The notes under the pieces were generated by a model, which was given only the letters and a program-made list of their open reading frames with translations, was not told the DNA's origin and searched no databases. A stretch of DNA of 64,000 nt from Nonomuraea sediminis (GTDB taxonomy: Bacteria; Actinomycetota; Actinomycetes; Streptosporangiales; Streptosporangiaceae): the NCBI RefSeq assembly GCF_018531495.1, contig NZ_JAHDTI010000004.1, positions 806,001-870,000 on the forward strand, given 5' to 3'. The translations under genes were made by a program, and so were the position numbers. Below are positions 17,557-26,172 of the stretch, piece by piece; position 1 is the stretch's first letter; each line of letters starts with the position of its first letter.

Positions 17557-18123
17557 TCATGTCAGATGCGCAGTGGAGCCGATCAGCTCCGGCTCGTCTA
17601 TCGCCTGCGGCGTCAGCCGTACCCCGGTCACCCGCTCAGCCAGTGCCAAAGCGATCAGGATCGGATCGCCCCAGTCCTCCTCGGTGTCGGCATTCTCGGT
17701 GGGCATGCCCAGCTCGATCATGGACGGGAGCAGCCGATTCTCGTCCGCGCCGGAGCGAGCGTCAGGGTAGTCGGGCTCGAACTGGGTCACCACCTGCCCG
17801 TCCGCGGCGTAAACGAACTGCTGGTCGGCGTTGACGTTCAGGAACACCGAAGCCATCACCGTTCCCGGCGACAGACGCTTGGCCACGGTGTCCAGCGTGC
17901 CTGCGAAACCGTTCGGCTCGACCAGGATCGTGCCGCCCTCGACCGCGCTCGCCGTGATCGCGCCCTCGTCGAGCAGATCCTCTACTTCGGCTTCCTCTTC
18001 GGGGGTGATGTCCAGCCGGGCGAAGGCCTCGGCCGGGGTGAGGCCCCGCACGAAGGCGATGCAGAACGCCATCGCCAAGGCCTCATCGTGCCCGTCGAAC
18101 CAAGCATAGTTTTCGGGGGTCAT
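17557..18123 (-). CDS. Uncharacterised acidic actinomycete protein (DUF6461-like)
   Basis: This 188-aa protein starts at ATG 18123, with AGGAG 8 bases upstream. It begins ENYAWFDGHDEALAMAFCIAF and continues VRGLTPAEAFARLDITPEEE, a pattern I associate with the actinomycete DUF6461 family, though I cannot confirm membership. It has no membrane segment or catalytic motif that I can name. The next gene upstream on the same strand is the pseudokinase-WD40 gene, but that is downstream in transcription order by position only (it starts at 20638), so an operon is not obvious. Confidence 0.65.
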   Translation of the reverse strand: MTPENYAWFDGHDEALAMAFCIAFVRGLTPAEAFARLDITPEEEAEVEDLLDEGAITASAVEGGTILVEPNGFAGTLDTVAKRLSPGTVMASVFLNVNADQQFVYAADGQVVTQFEPDYPDARSGADENRLLPSMIELGMPTENADTEEDWGDPILIALALAERVTGVRLTPQAIDEPELIGSTAHLT

Positions 18124-18289
18124 CCGGCTGCTCCTCGCGCGCTGGGGGTTGGGCAGGACAGAGGATGCCAGGCGCGGACGACAGAAAAGCACGTCTTGGT
18201 TGCTCGCCATACGGAGCGCCGACATCGCCGACGAACAGCCCAACCGACCCTGCGCCTGAAAGGCCCGGTGCCCAGGTCCGGCCCTTGGG

Positions 18290-20638
18290 TCAGTCGTGGG
18301 GGCACAGGGGGTGGTAGGGGACCTCGGGCAGGTGGTGGTTCCAGTCGGACTCGGTGAACGGGCCGTAGTGGGTGCAGATCGTGGCGGCGGCCTGCTCGGG
18401 AGGGACCGGGGAGGCGGCGTGGGCCAGGTCGATCGTCAGGACCGTGCCGCGCCCGGCGAGGACGCGCAGCCAGCGGCCCGAGGCGTCGAGGCGGGCCTGG
18501 GCGGGGCGGTCCGCGGCGGTGGGGACCTGGCGGTCGGCCACCAGAGCGCCGTCGGCCAGGCGCCACACGCGCAGCCGGTCGTTGTCCGTGCTGGCCAGCA
18601 GCTGACCGTCCGCGCTGAAACGCAGCGCGCCGGGCGAGGGACGCAGCCGGACCGGCAGCACGGGCACCCCGTCGAGGCGGTAGACCTGGACGCCGGTCTC
18701 CTCGGCGATCGCCACCCGCTCCCCGTCGGGCGCGAAGACCGTGTACTCCCACGGCATCCGGTCCAGCCACGGCGCCGCCGTACGCGCGCCCGAGGGGTAA
18801 CGCCGCACGGACGAGCCCTTGCCCGCGAACTCCAGCGCCACCGCGTCGCGCGGCCCCACCACCACGTCGTCATCGGCGTAGACCGAGCGCCGCATCCGCA
18901 GGTCCCACACCCAGCGCTCGCCCGACTGCCGGGCCGCGGCGAACAGCAGCCCGCCGCCTGGGCTGAACCACGCCGTCTGCTGGCCGGGCGCACCGAGCCC
19001 GCGGCCGAAGGCGGGGCCCATCCCCGACGCGCTGCTCCACAGGTAGGTCCGATCCACGCCGACCAGGGCGAGCGTGTCGGAGACCGGCGACCAGGCCATC
19101 GCCCGCACGCTCTGCTCCGGGCCAGGCGACTGCGCGATCTCGGCGCCGGTCCGCAGGTCGTACACCCGTAGCGTGCCGTCGGTCAGCGCGGCCAGCCTGC
19201 CGCCGTCGTCGCTGATCGCGTAGACGGAACGGTCGTTGGCGTGCGGGTCGGTGAAGACGCCCACCGCCGCGTCGGCGTCCGAGCGGGCCAGCGCCCGCCG
19301 CGCCTCGGTCACCGGCGCCAGGCTCCACGCGGCCAGGCTCAGCTCGCGCGCCAGGACCGGGTCGGCCAGCCGTACCGCCTCCGCCCGGGAGGCCGCCACC
19401 CGGGCCATCGCGTGGTCCAGCCGGTCCTCGGCCGAGCCGCTCTGCCAGATCGCCACGCCCGCCGCCACCAGCGCCACGGACACCACCGCTGCCAGCACCG
19501 CCAGCCGCCCCCGCCGGCGCCCGGCCGCGATCCCCGCGTCGATGAAGCGCTGCTCGTCGGCGTTCAGTGTCAGGTGCCGCCGGCCGCTGGCCGCCCACGC
19601 CAGCGCCTGCCGGAGACGCTCGCCCCGGTACAGCTCGGCGTCCCGCCGCCCGCCACCCTCCCACCGCCGCGCCGCCCGCGCCAGATCCCGATGTACGGCC
19701 AGCCCGACCCGCTCCGCCTCCGCCCACTCCCGTAACCGCGGCCAGGCCCACAACAGCGCGGGCCACACCACCTCCACCGTGCCGCCCTCCGCGTCGTCGG
19801 GCGGCACGGATAACAGGGTGGCCTCGCCGTACGCGGTGAGGATGCGGCCGAGGGAGGCGACCTGGTCGGGCGTGCGGCCGGACAGGAGCTCGTCCAGGGG
19901 GACCGGCGCGCACCCTGAGGCGTCCGTGGTGACGAGGCGGAGGAAGATCTCGGGCACCAGCCCCTGGTCCGGGTGGCTGAGCCCGAGGAAGACCTCCTCG
20001 GCGAGCCCCCCGAGACCGGGATCGTGGACCGGCTCGGGCGGCAGCAGCCGGCCCTGCTGGGACTGCGGCGCGTCGAGCAGTGACAACAGCAGTTGCCTGG
20101 CGCCGGGCCGTTTCCTGGGGTCCCTGGAGGTGGCCGCGGCCGCCAGCCCGCGCAACTGCCGGTCGAGCGGCTCCGCCCCGCGCGCGGCGTAGAGCAGCAC
20201 CTGCCCCCAGGCGTACACGTCGTCGGCGGGCTCGCCCGAGGCGACGCCCAGCCCGATGAGCCGCGGACCCGAATCGGTGAGCAGCACCCGGCCGGGATCG
20301 AGCGACCCGTGCACCGCGCCGGCCTCGTGGATGGCCGCCAGGGCCGTCGCCGTGGCGGTCGCCAGGCGGTAGAGGTCGCCGACGGCGTACGGGCCGTGCT
20401 CGTCGACGACCCGCCGCAGGCTCATCCCCTCGACGTACTCGCTGACCAGGTAGGTCGTGGCGACCTCGACCAGGTCGGCCACGTGCAGGGAGTGCACCTG
20501 GAGGGCGGCCTTGGCGGCGTCGGAGTCCACCGGCAGGGCGCGCAGGGCACGGCGCTGCCCCGACTCGTCGTAGGCCTCGAACACCTCGCCGCTGCCGAGC
20601 CGGGCGCCCAACCAGTAGCCTCCCAGCCGATCAGTCAT
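18290..20638 (-). CDS. Pseudokinase-WD40 membrane protein
   Basis: The protein is 782 aa. Residues ~1-200 resemble a Hanks-type kinase (LGGYWLGARLGSGEVFEAYD, YLVSEYVEGMSLRRVVDEHG), but the catalytic loop reads HGSLDPGRVLL in place of HRDLKPxN, the DFG region reads IGLGV and the usual VAIK lysine is not evident, so it should be inactive. A helical middle region leads to one membrane segment (about 375-397, RRGRLAVLAAVVSVALVAAG), then a ~350-residue WD40 propeller with repeats such as RAMAWSPVSDTLALVG and ALRFSADGQLLASTDNDRLRVW. Similar fusions are common in actinomycetes and probably act as sensors or scaffolds. Confidence 0.85.
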   Translation of the reverse strand: MTDRLGGYWLGARLGSGEVFEAYDESGQRRALRALPVDSDAAKAALQVHSLHVADLVEVATTYLVSEYVEGMSLRRVVDEHGPYAVGDLYRLATATATALAAIHEAGAVHGSLDPGRVLLTDSGPRLIGLGVASGEPADDVYAWGQVLLYAARGAEPLDRQLRGLAAAATSRDPRKRPGARQLLLSLLDAPQSQQGRLLPPEPVHDPGLGGLAEEVFLGLSHPDQGLVPEIFLRLVTTDASGCAPVPLDELLSGRTPDQVASLGRILTAYGEATLLSVPPDDAEGGTVEVVWPALLWAWPRLREWAEAERVGLAVHRDLARAARRWEGGGRRDAELYRGERLRQALAWAASGRRHLTLNADEQRFIDAGIAAGRRRGRLAVLAAVVSVALVAAGVAIWQSGSAEDRLDHAMARVAASRAEAVRLADPVLARELSLAAWSLAPVTEARRALARSDADAAVGVFTDPHANDRSVYAISDDGGRLAALTDGTLRVYDLRTGAEIAQSPGPEQSVRAMAWSPVSDTLALVGVDRTYLWSSASGMGPAFGRGLGAPGQQTAWFSPGGGLLFAAARQSGERWVWDLRMRRSVYADDDVVVGPRDAVALEFAGKGSSVRRYPSGARTAAPWLDRMPWEYTVFAPDGERVAIAEETGVQVYRLDGVPVLPVRLRPSPGALRFSADGQLLASTDNDRLRVWRLADGALVADRQVPTAADRPAQARLDASGRWLRVLAGRGTVLTIDLAHAASPVPPEQAAATICTHYGPFTESDWNHHLPEVPYHPLCPHD

Positions 20639-20662
20639 GCGGGGTTTGACGCCGCCCTTCGG

Positions 20663-21229
20663 CTAACGGTTCAGACGATCCCGATGGTGTGGCCATTCTT
20701 CCTTGAGGATGCCGAAATACACCGAATCGCGCCAGGTGCCATCGGGACGCTTCTTGTGCCGGCGCAGGGTCCCCTCGTGCACGCCGCCGATGCGCCTGAT
20801 CGCCTCCTGCGAGCGCAGGTTGAGGTGGTCGGTCTTGAGCATCACCCGGTTGTAGCCGAGCGAGAACGCGTGGTCGATCAGCAGGATCTTGCACGAGGTG
20901 TTGACCGCCGTACGCCAGACCGCCCGGCCGTACCAGGTCCACCCGATCTCGACGCTGTCGTCGAACCCGGGCACGTCGATGTAGGTGGTCCAGCCCACCG
21001 CGCGGCCCGTGGCCTTGAGTATCACCGCGAAGGGCACGTGCTCGGTCATCACCAGGGACGCCAGCGCGGCCAGCTCCTCCTTGGTACGCGGCGTCGTGGT
21101 GATCCAGCGCCACAGCTCGTCGTCGCCGCCGCCCGCGTCGAACAGGTCCGGCACGTGCGACAGGGTGAGCGGTTCCAGGCGCACGACGTCGTTCTCGAGC
21201 ACCACGGGGCCGGGCATCTTCGCGGTCAT
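20663..21229 (-). CDS. GNAT-family N-acetyltransferase (RimJ/RimL type)
   Basis: The 188-aa protein begins VVLENDVVRLEPLTLSHVPDL and shows the acetyl-CoA region near HAFSLGYNRVMLKTDHLNLRS and EAIRRIGGVHEGTLRRHKKR, followed by FGILKEEWPHHRDRL, typical of RimJ/RimL-like GNAT enzymes. It could acetylate a protein N-terminus or a small amine; the substrate is unknown. It lies 24 bases upstream of the pseudokinase gene on the same strand and may be cotranscribed with it. Confidence 0.85.
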   Translation of the reverse strand: MTAKMPGPVVLENDVVRLEPLTLSHVPDLFDAGGGDDELWRWITTTPRTKEELAALASLVMTEHVPFAVILKATGRAVGWTTYIDVPGFDDSVEIGWTWYGRAVWRTAVNTSCKILLIDHAFSLGYNRVMLKTDHLNLRSQEAIRRIGGVHEGTLRRHKKRPDGTWRDSVYFGILKEEWPHHRDRLNR

Positions 21230-21308
21230 GGCCGCACCCTATCGGGACGCTTGACCAGCCTTTATGGCCACATGGGGGAGATTGCGGAGGACCACCTGTC
21301 GACACGCA

Positions 21309-21324
21309 TACCGGCCGGTCGGTA
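21309..21324. promoter_or_regulatory. TetR-type operator of the acyl-CoA dehydrogenase operon
   Basis: TACCGGCCGGTCGGTA is a near-perfect 16-bp inverted repeat 11 bases before the ATG at 21336. It matches 14 of 16 bases with TACCGACTGGTCGGTA at 25263-25278, next to the TetR gene that ends this locus. This links the regulator to the operon. Confidence 0.75.
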
Positions 21325-21335
21325 GGCTCACGAGC

Positions 21336-22538
21336 ATGGACTTCGCCTTCGACACCGTCACCGAAGACCTTCGCGAGCGACTCCTGCGCTTCATGGACGA
21401 ATGCGTCTATCCGGCCGAGTCCGCCTTCGAGGAGCAGGCCGCGGCCAGCGGCTGGAGCCAGCCGCCCCTGCTGGAAGACCTCAAGGACGAGGCCAGGAAA
21501 CGCGGCCTGTGGAATCTCTTCTTGCCGGGCGAGCACGGAGCAGGGCTGACCAACCTGCAGTACGCGCCGCTCGCCGAGATCATGGGCAGGTCGCCGAGCA
21601 TCGCCCCGACCGCCACCAACTGTGCGGCGCCCGACACCGGCAACATGGAAGTCCTGTCCATGTTCGGCAGCCAGTGGCAGCGCAAGGAGTGGCTGCAGCC
21701 GCTGCTCGACGGGGAGATCCGCTCGGCCTTCGCGATGACCGAGCCGGACGTGGCCTCCTCCGACGCCACGAACATCGCCACGAGGATCGACAGGGACGGC
21801 GCCGAGTACGTCATCAACGGCCGCAAGTGGTTCATCTCCGGCGCGATGAACCCGAACTGCAAGATCCTCATCGTCATGGGCAAGACGAACCCCGACGCGC
21901 CCAAGCACCGTCAGCAGTCCATGGTCCTGGTCCCGCGCGACACCCCCGGGCTGCACATCAAGCGCGGCATGACCGTCTTCGGCTACGACGACGGGCACCA
22001 CGGCGGCCACGCCGAGGTGGTCTTCGACGACGTACGCGTGCCGGTGGACAACCTGATCGGCGAGGAGGGCGGCGGGTTCGCCATCGCGCAGGCCAGGCTG
22101 GGGCCCGGCCGCATCCACCACTGCATGCGGCTGATCGGCATGGCCGAGCGCGCGATCGAGCTGATGTGCAGGCGGGCGCTGTCAAGGACCGCGTTCGGCA
22201 AGACGGTGGCCGAGCAGGGCGTGGTGCAGGACTGGATCGCCGAGTCCAGGGTCCGCGTGGAGCAGTTGCGGCTGCTGGTGCTGAAGACCGCCTGGCTGAT
22301 GGACACGGTCGGCAACCAGGGCGCGCACACCGAGATCCAGGCCATCAAGATCGCCACCCCCGCCTCCGTGGAGTGGATCATGGACAAGGCCATCCAGGTG
22401 CACGGCGCCGGCGGCGTCAGCCAGGACTTCCCGCTGGCCGGGCTGTGGGCGGGCGTGCGGTCGCTGCGCTTCGCCGACGGTCCCGACGAGGTGCACAAGC
22501 GGTCACTCGCCCACAGGGAGCTCAAGAAGTGGATGTAG
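21336..22538 (+). CDS. Acyl-CoA dehydrogenase (first of three)
   Basis: This 400-aa FAD enzyme of the acyl-CoA dehydrogenase family carries FAMTEPDVASSDATNI, followed by RKWFISGAMNPN (flavin region), and ALSRTAFGKTVAEQG with VHGAGGVSQDFPLAGLWAGV near the C-terminus. The ATG at 21336 is chosen because upstream in-frame codons run through the operator. It catalyses alpha,beta-desaturation of an acyl-CoA. Two more family members follow with overlapping ends, forming one operon that probably degrades a fatty acid, branched acid or steroid side chain. Confidence 0.9.
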   Translation: MDFAFDTVTEDLRERLLRFMDECVYPAESAFEEQAAASGWSQPPLLEDLKDEARKRGLWNLFLPGEHGAGLTNLQYAPLAEIMGRSPSIAPTATNCAAPDTGNMEVLSMFGSQWQRKEWLQPLLDGEIRSAFAMTEPDVASSDATNIATRIDRDGAEYVINGRKWFISGAMNPNCKILIVMGKTNPDAPKHRQQSMVLVPRDTPGLHIKRGMTVFGYDDGHHGGHAEVVFDDVRVPVDNLIGEEGGGFAIAQARLGPGRIHHCMRLIGMAERAIELMCRRALSRTAFGKTVAEQGVVQDWIAESRVRVEQLRLLVLKTAWLMDTVGNQGAHTEIQAIKIATPASVEWIMDKAIQVHGAGGVSQDFPLAGLWAGVRSLRFADGPDEVHKRSLAHRELKKWM

Positions 22539-23674
22539 CACAGCGCATCACCCGATTGCTCGACGAGCACGACCCCGCGGGCGACCCGCAGGAGTGGCTC
22601 GGCGCCCGCTACGACGCCGGCCTCGCCTGGGTGTGGTACCCGGAGGGCCTGGGCGGGCTTGGCCTGTCGCGGGACGTGCAGGCCGAGGTCGACCGGGCGC
22701 TGGCGGGCACCCCGCAGCCGACGGCCGTGCAGGGCATCGGCCTGGGCATGGCCGCGCCGACGATCCTGGCCTTCGGCACCGACGAGCAGAGGAAGCGTTT
22801 CCTGCGGCCGCTGTGGACCGGCGAGGAGATCTGGTGCCAGCTCTTCTCCGAGCCGGGCGCCGGATCCGACCTCGCCACGCTGGCGACGCGGGCCGTACGC
22901 GACGGGGACGAATGGATCGTCGACGGGCAGAAGGTGTGGACGTCCGGCGCCCACCACTCCCGCTGGGCCATCCTGGTCACCCGCACCGACCCCGACGTGC
23001 CCAAGCACCGCGGGCTGACGTACTTCGTCTGCGACATGCACGCGCCCGGCGTCGAGGTGCGGCCGCTGCGCCAGATCACCGGCGAGGCCGAGTTCAACGA
23101 GGTCTTCCTGACGGGTGTCCGGCTGGCCGACGACCTGCGCCTGGGCCAGGTCGGCGACGGCTGGCGGGTCGCGCAGACCACGCTGATGAACGAGCGCGTC
23201 GCGATCGGCGGCGCCCGCGTGCGGCGCGGCATGCTCGAGGTCATGGTCGAGGCCTGGCGCGAGCGGCCGGAGAACCGGACCCACGACCTGCACCAGCGGC
23301 TGCTGGCGCTCTACGTGGAGTCCGAGGTCACCCGGCTGTCAGGGGCCCGGCTCAGGGAGCAGCTCGCCGCCGGCCAGCCGGGGCCCGAGGGCTCGGGCAT
23401 GAAGTTGTCCTTCGCCGAGCTCAACCAGGCGCTGTCCGGGCTGGAGCAGGAGTTCACCCGGGACCTGTCCTACGACGACTGGAGCTTCCGCCGCTCCGAC
23501 ACCGTCGACTTCTACGGCCGCGAGGCCGGATACCGCTACCTGCGGGCCAAGGGCAACTCGATCGAGGGCGGCACCTCGGAGATCCTGCGCAACATCGTCT
23601 CCGAACGGGTGCTCGGCCTGCCCTCCGAGCCCCGCATCGACAAGGACGTGCCCTGGAAGGACCTGCCTCGATGA
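22529..23674 (+). CDS. Acyl-CoA dehydrogenase (second of three)
   Basis: This 381-aa protein starts with GTG at 22529, 10 bases inside the previous gene, after a GGGAG site. The motifs WCQLFSEPGAGSDLATLATR and WIVDGQKVWTSGAHHS are the family flavin/substrate signatures; RAKGNSIEGGTSEILRNIV is the C-terminal FAD-contact motif. It is coupled to the third gene by ATGA. Consecutive, unequal members like this often form alpha2beta2 heterotetramers in steroid or branched-chain catabolism (for example the ChsE type); that assembly is inference here. Confidence 0.9.
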   Translation: MDVAQRITRLLDEHDPAGDPQEWLGARYDAGLAWVWYPEGLGGLGLSRDVQAEVDRALAGTPQPTAVQGIGLGMAAPTILAFGTDEQRKRFLRPLWTGEEIWCQLFSEPGAGSDLATLATRAVRDGDEWIVDGQKVWTSGAHHSRWAILVTRTDPDVPKHRGLTYFVCDMHAPGVEVRPLRQITGEAEFNEVFLTGVRLADDLRLGQVGDGWRVAQTTLMNERVAIGGARVRRGMLEVMVEAWRERPENRTHDLHQRLLALYVESEVTRLSGARLREQLAAGQPGPEGSGMKLSFAELNQALSGLEQEFTRDLSYDDWSFRRSDTVDFYGREAGYRYLRAKGNSIEGGTSEILRNIVSERVLGLPSEPRIDKDVPWKDLPR

Positions 23675-24690
23675 CCCTGCTCTACACGGAGGTCGAGGAG
23701 GAGCTGCGCGCCGCCGTGCGCGCCCTGCTCGCCGATCGCCTGCCGCCCGCCGCCGTGCTGAAGCGGGTTGAGGGCTCGCCGTACGACCTGGACCTGTGGA
23801 AGACCCTCGCGGGCGAGATCGGGGTGGCCGGGCTGCTCGTCCCCGAGGAGTACGGCGGGGCCGGCGCGTCGGCCGCCGAGGTGGGCGTCGTGCTGGAGGA
23901 GCTGGGGCGGGGAGTGGCGCCGGTGCCGTTCTTCACCAGTTCGGTGCTGGCCACGCACGCCCTGCTCCAGGCGGGCGCCGCTGACCTGCTGAGGGAGCTG
24001 GCCGCGGGGGAGAAGACCGCGGCGCTCGTGGTCTCCTTCGCCGCGTCGCCGTACGCGCCCGGTCGCGGAGCCCTCACGGGAACCGTGACGAACGTGGCGG
24101 GGGCCGAGGTGGCCGACGTGCTGCTCGTGGTCGTCGACGGGACGCTGCACCAGGTCGAGGGGGCGCGCGTCGAGGTGAAGCCGTCGCTGGACCTCACGCG
24201 GCCGGTCGCGACCGTCACCCTGGACGGCGGTGCGACCCCGCTCGGCCCGTGCGACCTGGCGCAGACGCTCAGGTTCGGCGCGGGGATGCTGGCCTCCGAG
24301 CAACTCGGCGTGGCCGAGTGGTGCCTGGACACGACGCTCGCCTACGTCAAGGAGCGGCACCAGTTCGCCCGCCCGATCGGGTCGTTCCAGGCGGTCAAGC
24401 ACCGGCTGGCCGATCTGTGGCTGGACGTGGTCCGCGCCAGGGCCGCCGCCCGCGGCGTGATCGTGGACCCCTCACCCAGGCAGGTCGCGGTGAGCCAGGC
24501 CTGGAACGCGGCGGTGGCCGTGCACGCCGCGGAAGAGGCGCTGCAACTACATGGCGGCATCGGGATGACCTGGGAGCACCCTATCCATCTCTACCTCAAG
24601 CGCGCCAAGGCCACCGAGATCGCGCTCGGCACCCCGGGCGACCACCGGGAGGCCCTGGCCGAGCTAGCCGATCTCCCCGGACCTGAGTGA
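23671..24690 (+). CDS. Acyl-CoA dehydrogenase, short form (third of three)
   Basis: This 339-aa family member is shorter than usual (about 380) and overlaps the previous stop by ATGA. The N-terminal LAGEIGVAGLLVPEEYGGAG and C-terminal RHQFARPIGSFQAVKHRLAD and LHGGIGMTWEHPIHLYLKRA motifs are intact, but the central flavin-contact loop is reduced. That is the pattern of the partner subunit in heteromeric acyl-CoA dehydrogenases. Its 3' end overlaps the TetR gene by 27 bases, tail to tail. Confidence 0.88.
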   Translation: MTLLYTEVEEELRAAVRALLADRLPPAAVLKRVEGSPYDLDLWKTLAGEIGVAGLLVPEEYGGAGASAAEVGVVLEELGRGVAPVPFFTSSVLATHALLQAGAADLLRELAAGEKTAALVVSFAASPYAPGRGALTGTVTNVAGAEVADVLLVVVDGTLHQVEGARVEVKPSLDLTRPVATVTLDGGATPLGPCDLAQTLRFGAGMLASEQLGVAEWCLDTTLAYVKERHQFARPIGSFQAVKHRLADLWLDVVRARAAARGVIVDPSPRQVAVSQAWNAAVAVHAAEEALQLHGGIGMTWEHPIHLYLKRAKATEIALGTPGDHREALAELADLPGPE

Positions 24691-25263
24691 GGTCAGCAGC
24701 AGGTCGGCGAAGTGCTTGCCCACCTGGGCGCCGGTCAGCGGCCCGTCCGCGTGGTACCACGTGCCCAGGTGGTGGACCGAGCCGAAGAAGAAGTCGACCA
24801 CGATCTCGGCCGGGACCCGGTCGCTGAAGACGCCCTCACGCTGCCCCTCGGCCACCAGGTCGCGGAAGCGCTCGTGGTAGCGGCGGCGGTCGGCGCGCAC
24901 GTTCTTCTGGGTCTCGGGCGCCAGCAGGTGCATCGAGCGGAAGAAGATCTTCGTGTCGTCCAGGTTGGCCGTGCTGGTCTCCACCACGTCGGCGGCGGCC
25001 GCGTGCAGCCGTTCCGCGACCGTGCCCGGCCCGTCGGCGATGCTGGTCAGCCGCTCCATCTGCATGCGCAGCACGCGGCCGTAGATCTCGTGGAGCAGAT
25101 CATCCTTGGAGTCGAAGTAGTGGTACATGGCCCCCTTGGTGACTCCGGCCGCGAGCACGATCTCCTGCACCGAGGTGCCTTCGAAACCGCGCTCGGCGAA
25201 CAGGCGGGTGGCCTCCCCTAGCAACCTCTGCCGTACCGGCTCATCTTTCACACCCACCAGCAT
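24664..25263 (-). CDS. TetR-family regulator of the acyl-CoA dehydrogenase operon
   Basis: From ATG at 25263 the product is 199 aa. The HTH is LLGEATRLFAERGFEGTSVQ followed by EIVLAAGVTKGAMYHYFDSKDDLLHEIY; the C-terminal part ends with the YHADGPLTGAQVGKHFADLLL region of fatty-acid-related TetR regulators. The start is uncertain: the ATG abuts the operator 25263-25278 with no ribosome site, so transcription may be leaderless or GTG at 25251 may be used. The same motif at 21309-21324 suggests it represses the dehydrogenase operon. Confidence 0.85.
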   Translation of the reverse strand: MLVGVKDEPVRQRLLGEATRLFAERGFEGTSVQEIVLAAGVTKGAMYHYFDSKDDLLHEIYGRVLRMQMERLTSIADGPGTVAERLHAAAADVVETSTANLDDTKIFFRSMHLLAPETQKNVRADRRRYHERFRDLVAEGQREGVFSDRVPAEIVVDFFFGSVHHLGTWYHADGPLTGAQVGKHFADLLLTSLRSGEIG

Positions 25264-25278
25264 ACCGACTGGTCGGTA
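25263..25278. promoter_or_regulatory. TetR operator, TACCGAC-TG-GTCGGTA
   Basis: The 7-bp arms are perfect inverted repeats around TG. The site lies exactly at the 5' end of the TetR gene and 37 bases before the NERD-domain gene on the other strand, so it may autoregulate the former and influence the latter. It matches 14/16 with 21309-21324. Confidence 0.78.
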
Positions 25279-25314
25279 GATGGGTCTCGCGGGTGTTATT
25301 TCCCTCACCTTAGG

Positions 25315-26172
25315 ATGGCCTTTGTTCCGGCTGGGTATGACCTTGACCGGCGAGGGATCTTCGGCGTTGCAGATCCTGGTATTGGCGATGAACTCGGGGA
25401 GTTTGCCGTGCCCGGTGGGTCGATCTATGTGCAGCAGGACCCGAAGTTCACTGGAGCATCCCCTCAGTGGTACTTCGAGACGTACTGGCGCGAGGGTGCC
25501 AAGGGCCGAAGGCGGTCCAGGGCCATCAAGGCGGCCGTCGGCTTAGTGGCCGGCTTCGCGCTGGCTCTCCGCTTCGATCTGGCGGGCGCCGCGGTTTACG
25601 GGCTGGCGCTCGCGGCGGTCGTGGCGGGAATCGACTGGTACGTGAGCTGGCGGAGCTTCGCCGCGACGGCGGTGTGGCGGGGTAAACGGCGCGGTGAGCA
25701 GATCACCGGCAAGCTGCTGCGCCGCGCGCTGCGCAAGCGCGGCTACAGCGTGCTCGACGGGCGCGCGATCAGGGGTCAGGCCTCCATCGATCACCTGGTG
25801 ATCGGTCCCGGTGGCGTGTGGATCGTGGACAACGAGTCGTGGAGTCCCGACACGGAGATCGCGACGTACGGCGGGCGGCTGTTCTTCGGCGAGAAGTACG
25901 GCACCAAGGTGGCCAAACCACTGGTCGACACCGCGTCCGCGTTCGCCGAGGTGCTCACGCGGGAGACCAGGGTGCCCGTCACGATCACGCCGCTGCTCGC
26001 CGTCCACTGCGGGCAGTTGCCGCGCGGCGGGATCCTCACGGCCGAGGGCCTGACGCTGCTCAAGCCCCGGAAGGCGGCCAAGGTGATCATCGCGGCCAGC
26101 GAGCGCGTGCTCGACGACGAGCAGATCGAGTTGCTGTCCAGGACCGCGGCGCGGGAGCTGCTGAAGTCCTAG
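25315..26172 (+). CDS. NERD-domain membrane protein
   Basis: This 285-aa protein has two hydrophobic segments (about 65-105), then a nuclease-related domain: GEQITGKLLRRALRKRGYSV, then ASIDHLVIGPGGVWIVDNES. NERD domains are related to PD-(D/E)XK nucleases. Here the conserved Asp of the IDH motif is present, but the position where members usually have the Lys (vdtKsw-like) reads NES, so nuclease activity is doubtful. Its stop shares CTAG with the stop of the VWA gene. The ribosome site at this ATG is weak. Confidence 0.8.
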   Translation: MAFVPAGYDLDRRGIFGVADPGIGDELGEFAVPGGSIYVQQDPKFTGASPQWYFETYWREGAKGRRRSRAIKAAVGLVAGFALALRFDLAGAAVYGLALAAVVAGIDWYVSWRSFAATAVWRGKRRGEQITGKLLRRALRKRGYSVLDGRAIRGQASIDHLVIGPGGVWIVDNESWSPDTEIATYGGRLFFGEKYGTKVAKPLVDTASAFAEVLTRETRVPVTITPLLAVHCGQLPRGGILTAEGLTLLKPRKAAKVIIAASERVLDDEQIELLSRTAARELLKS

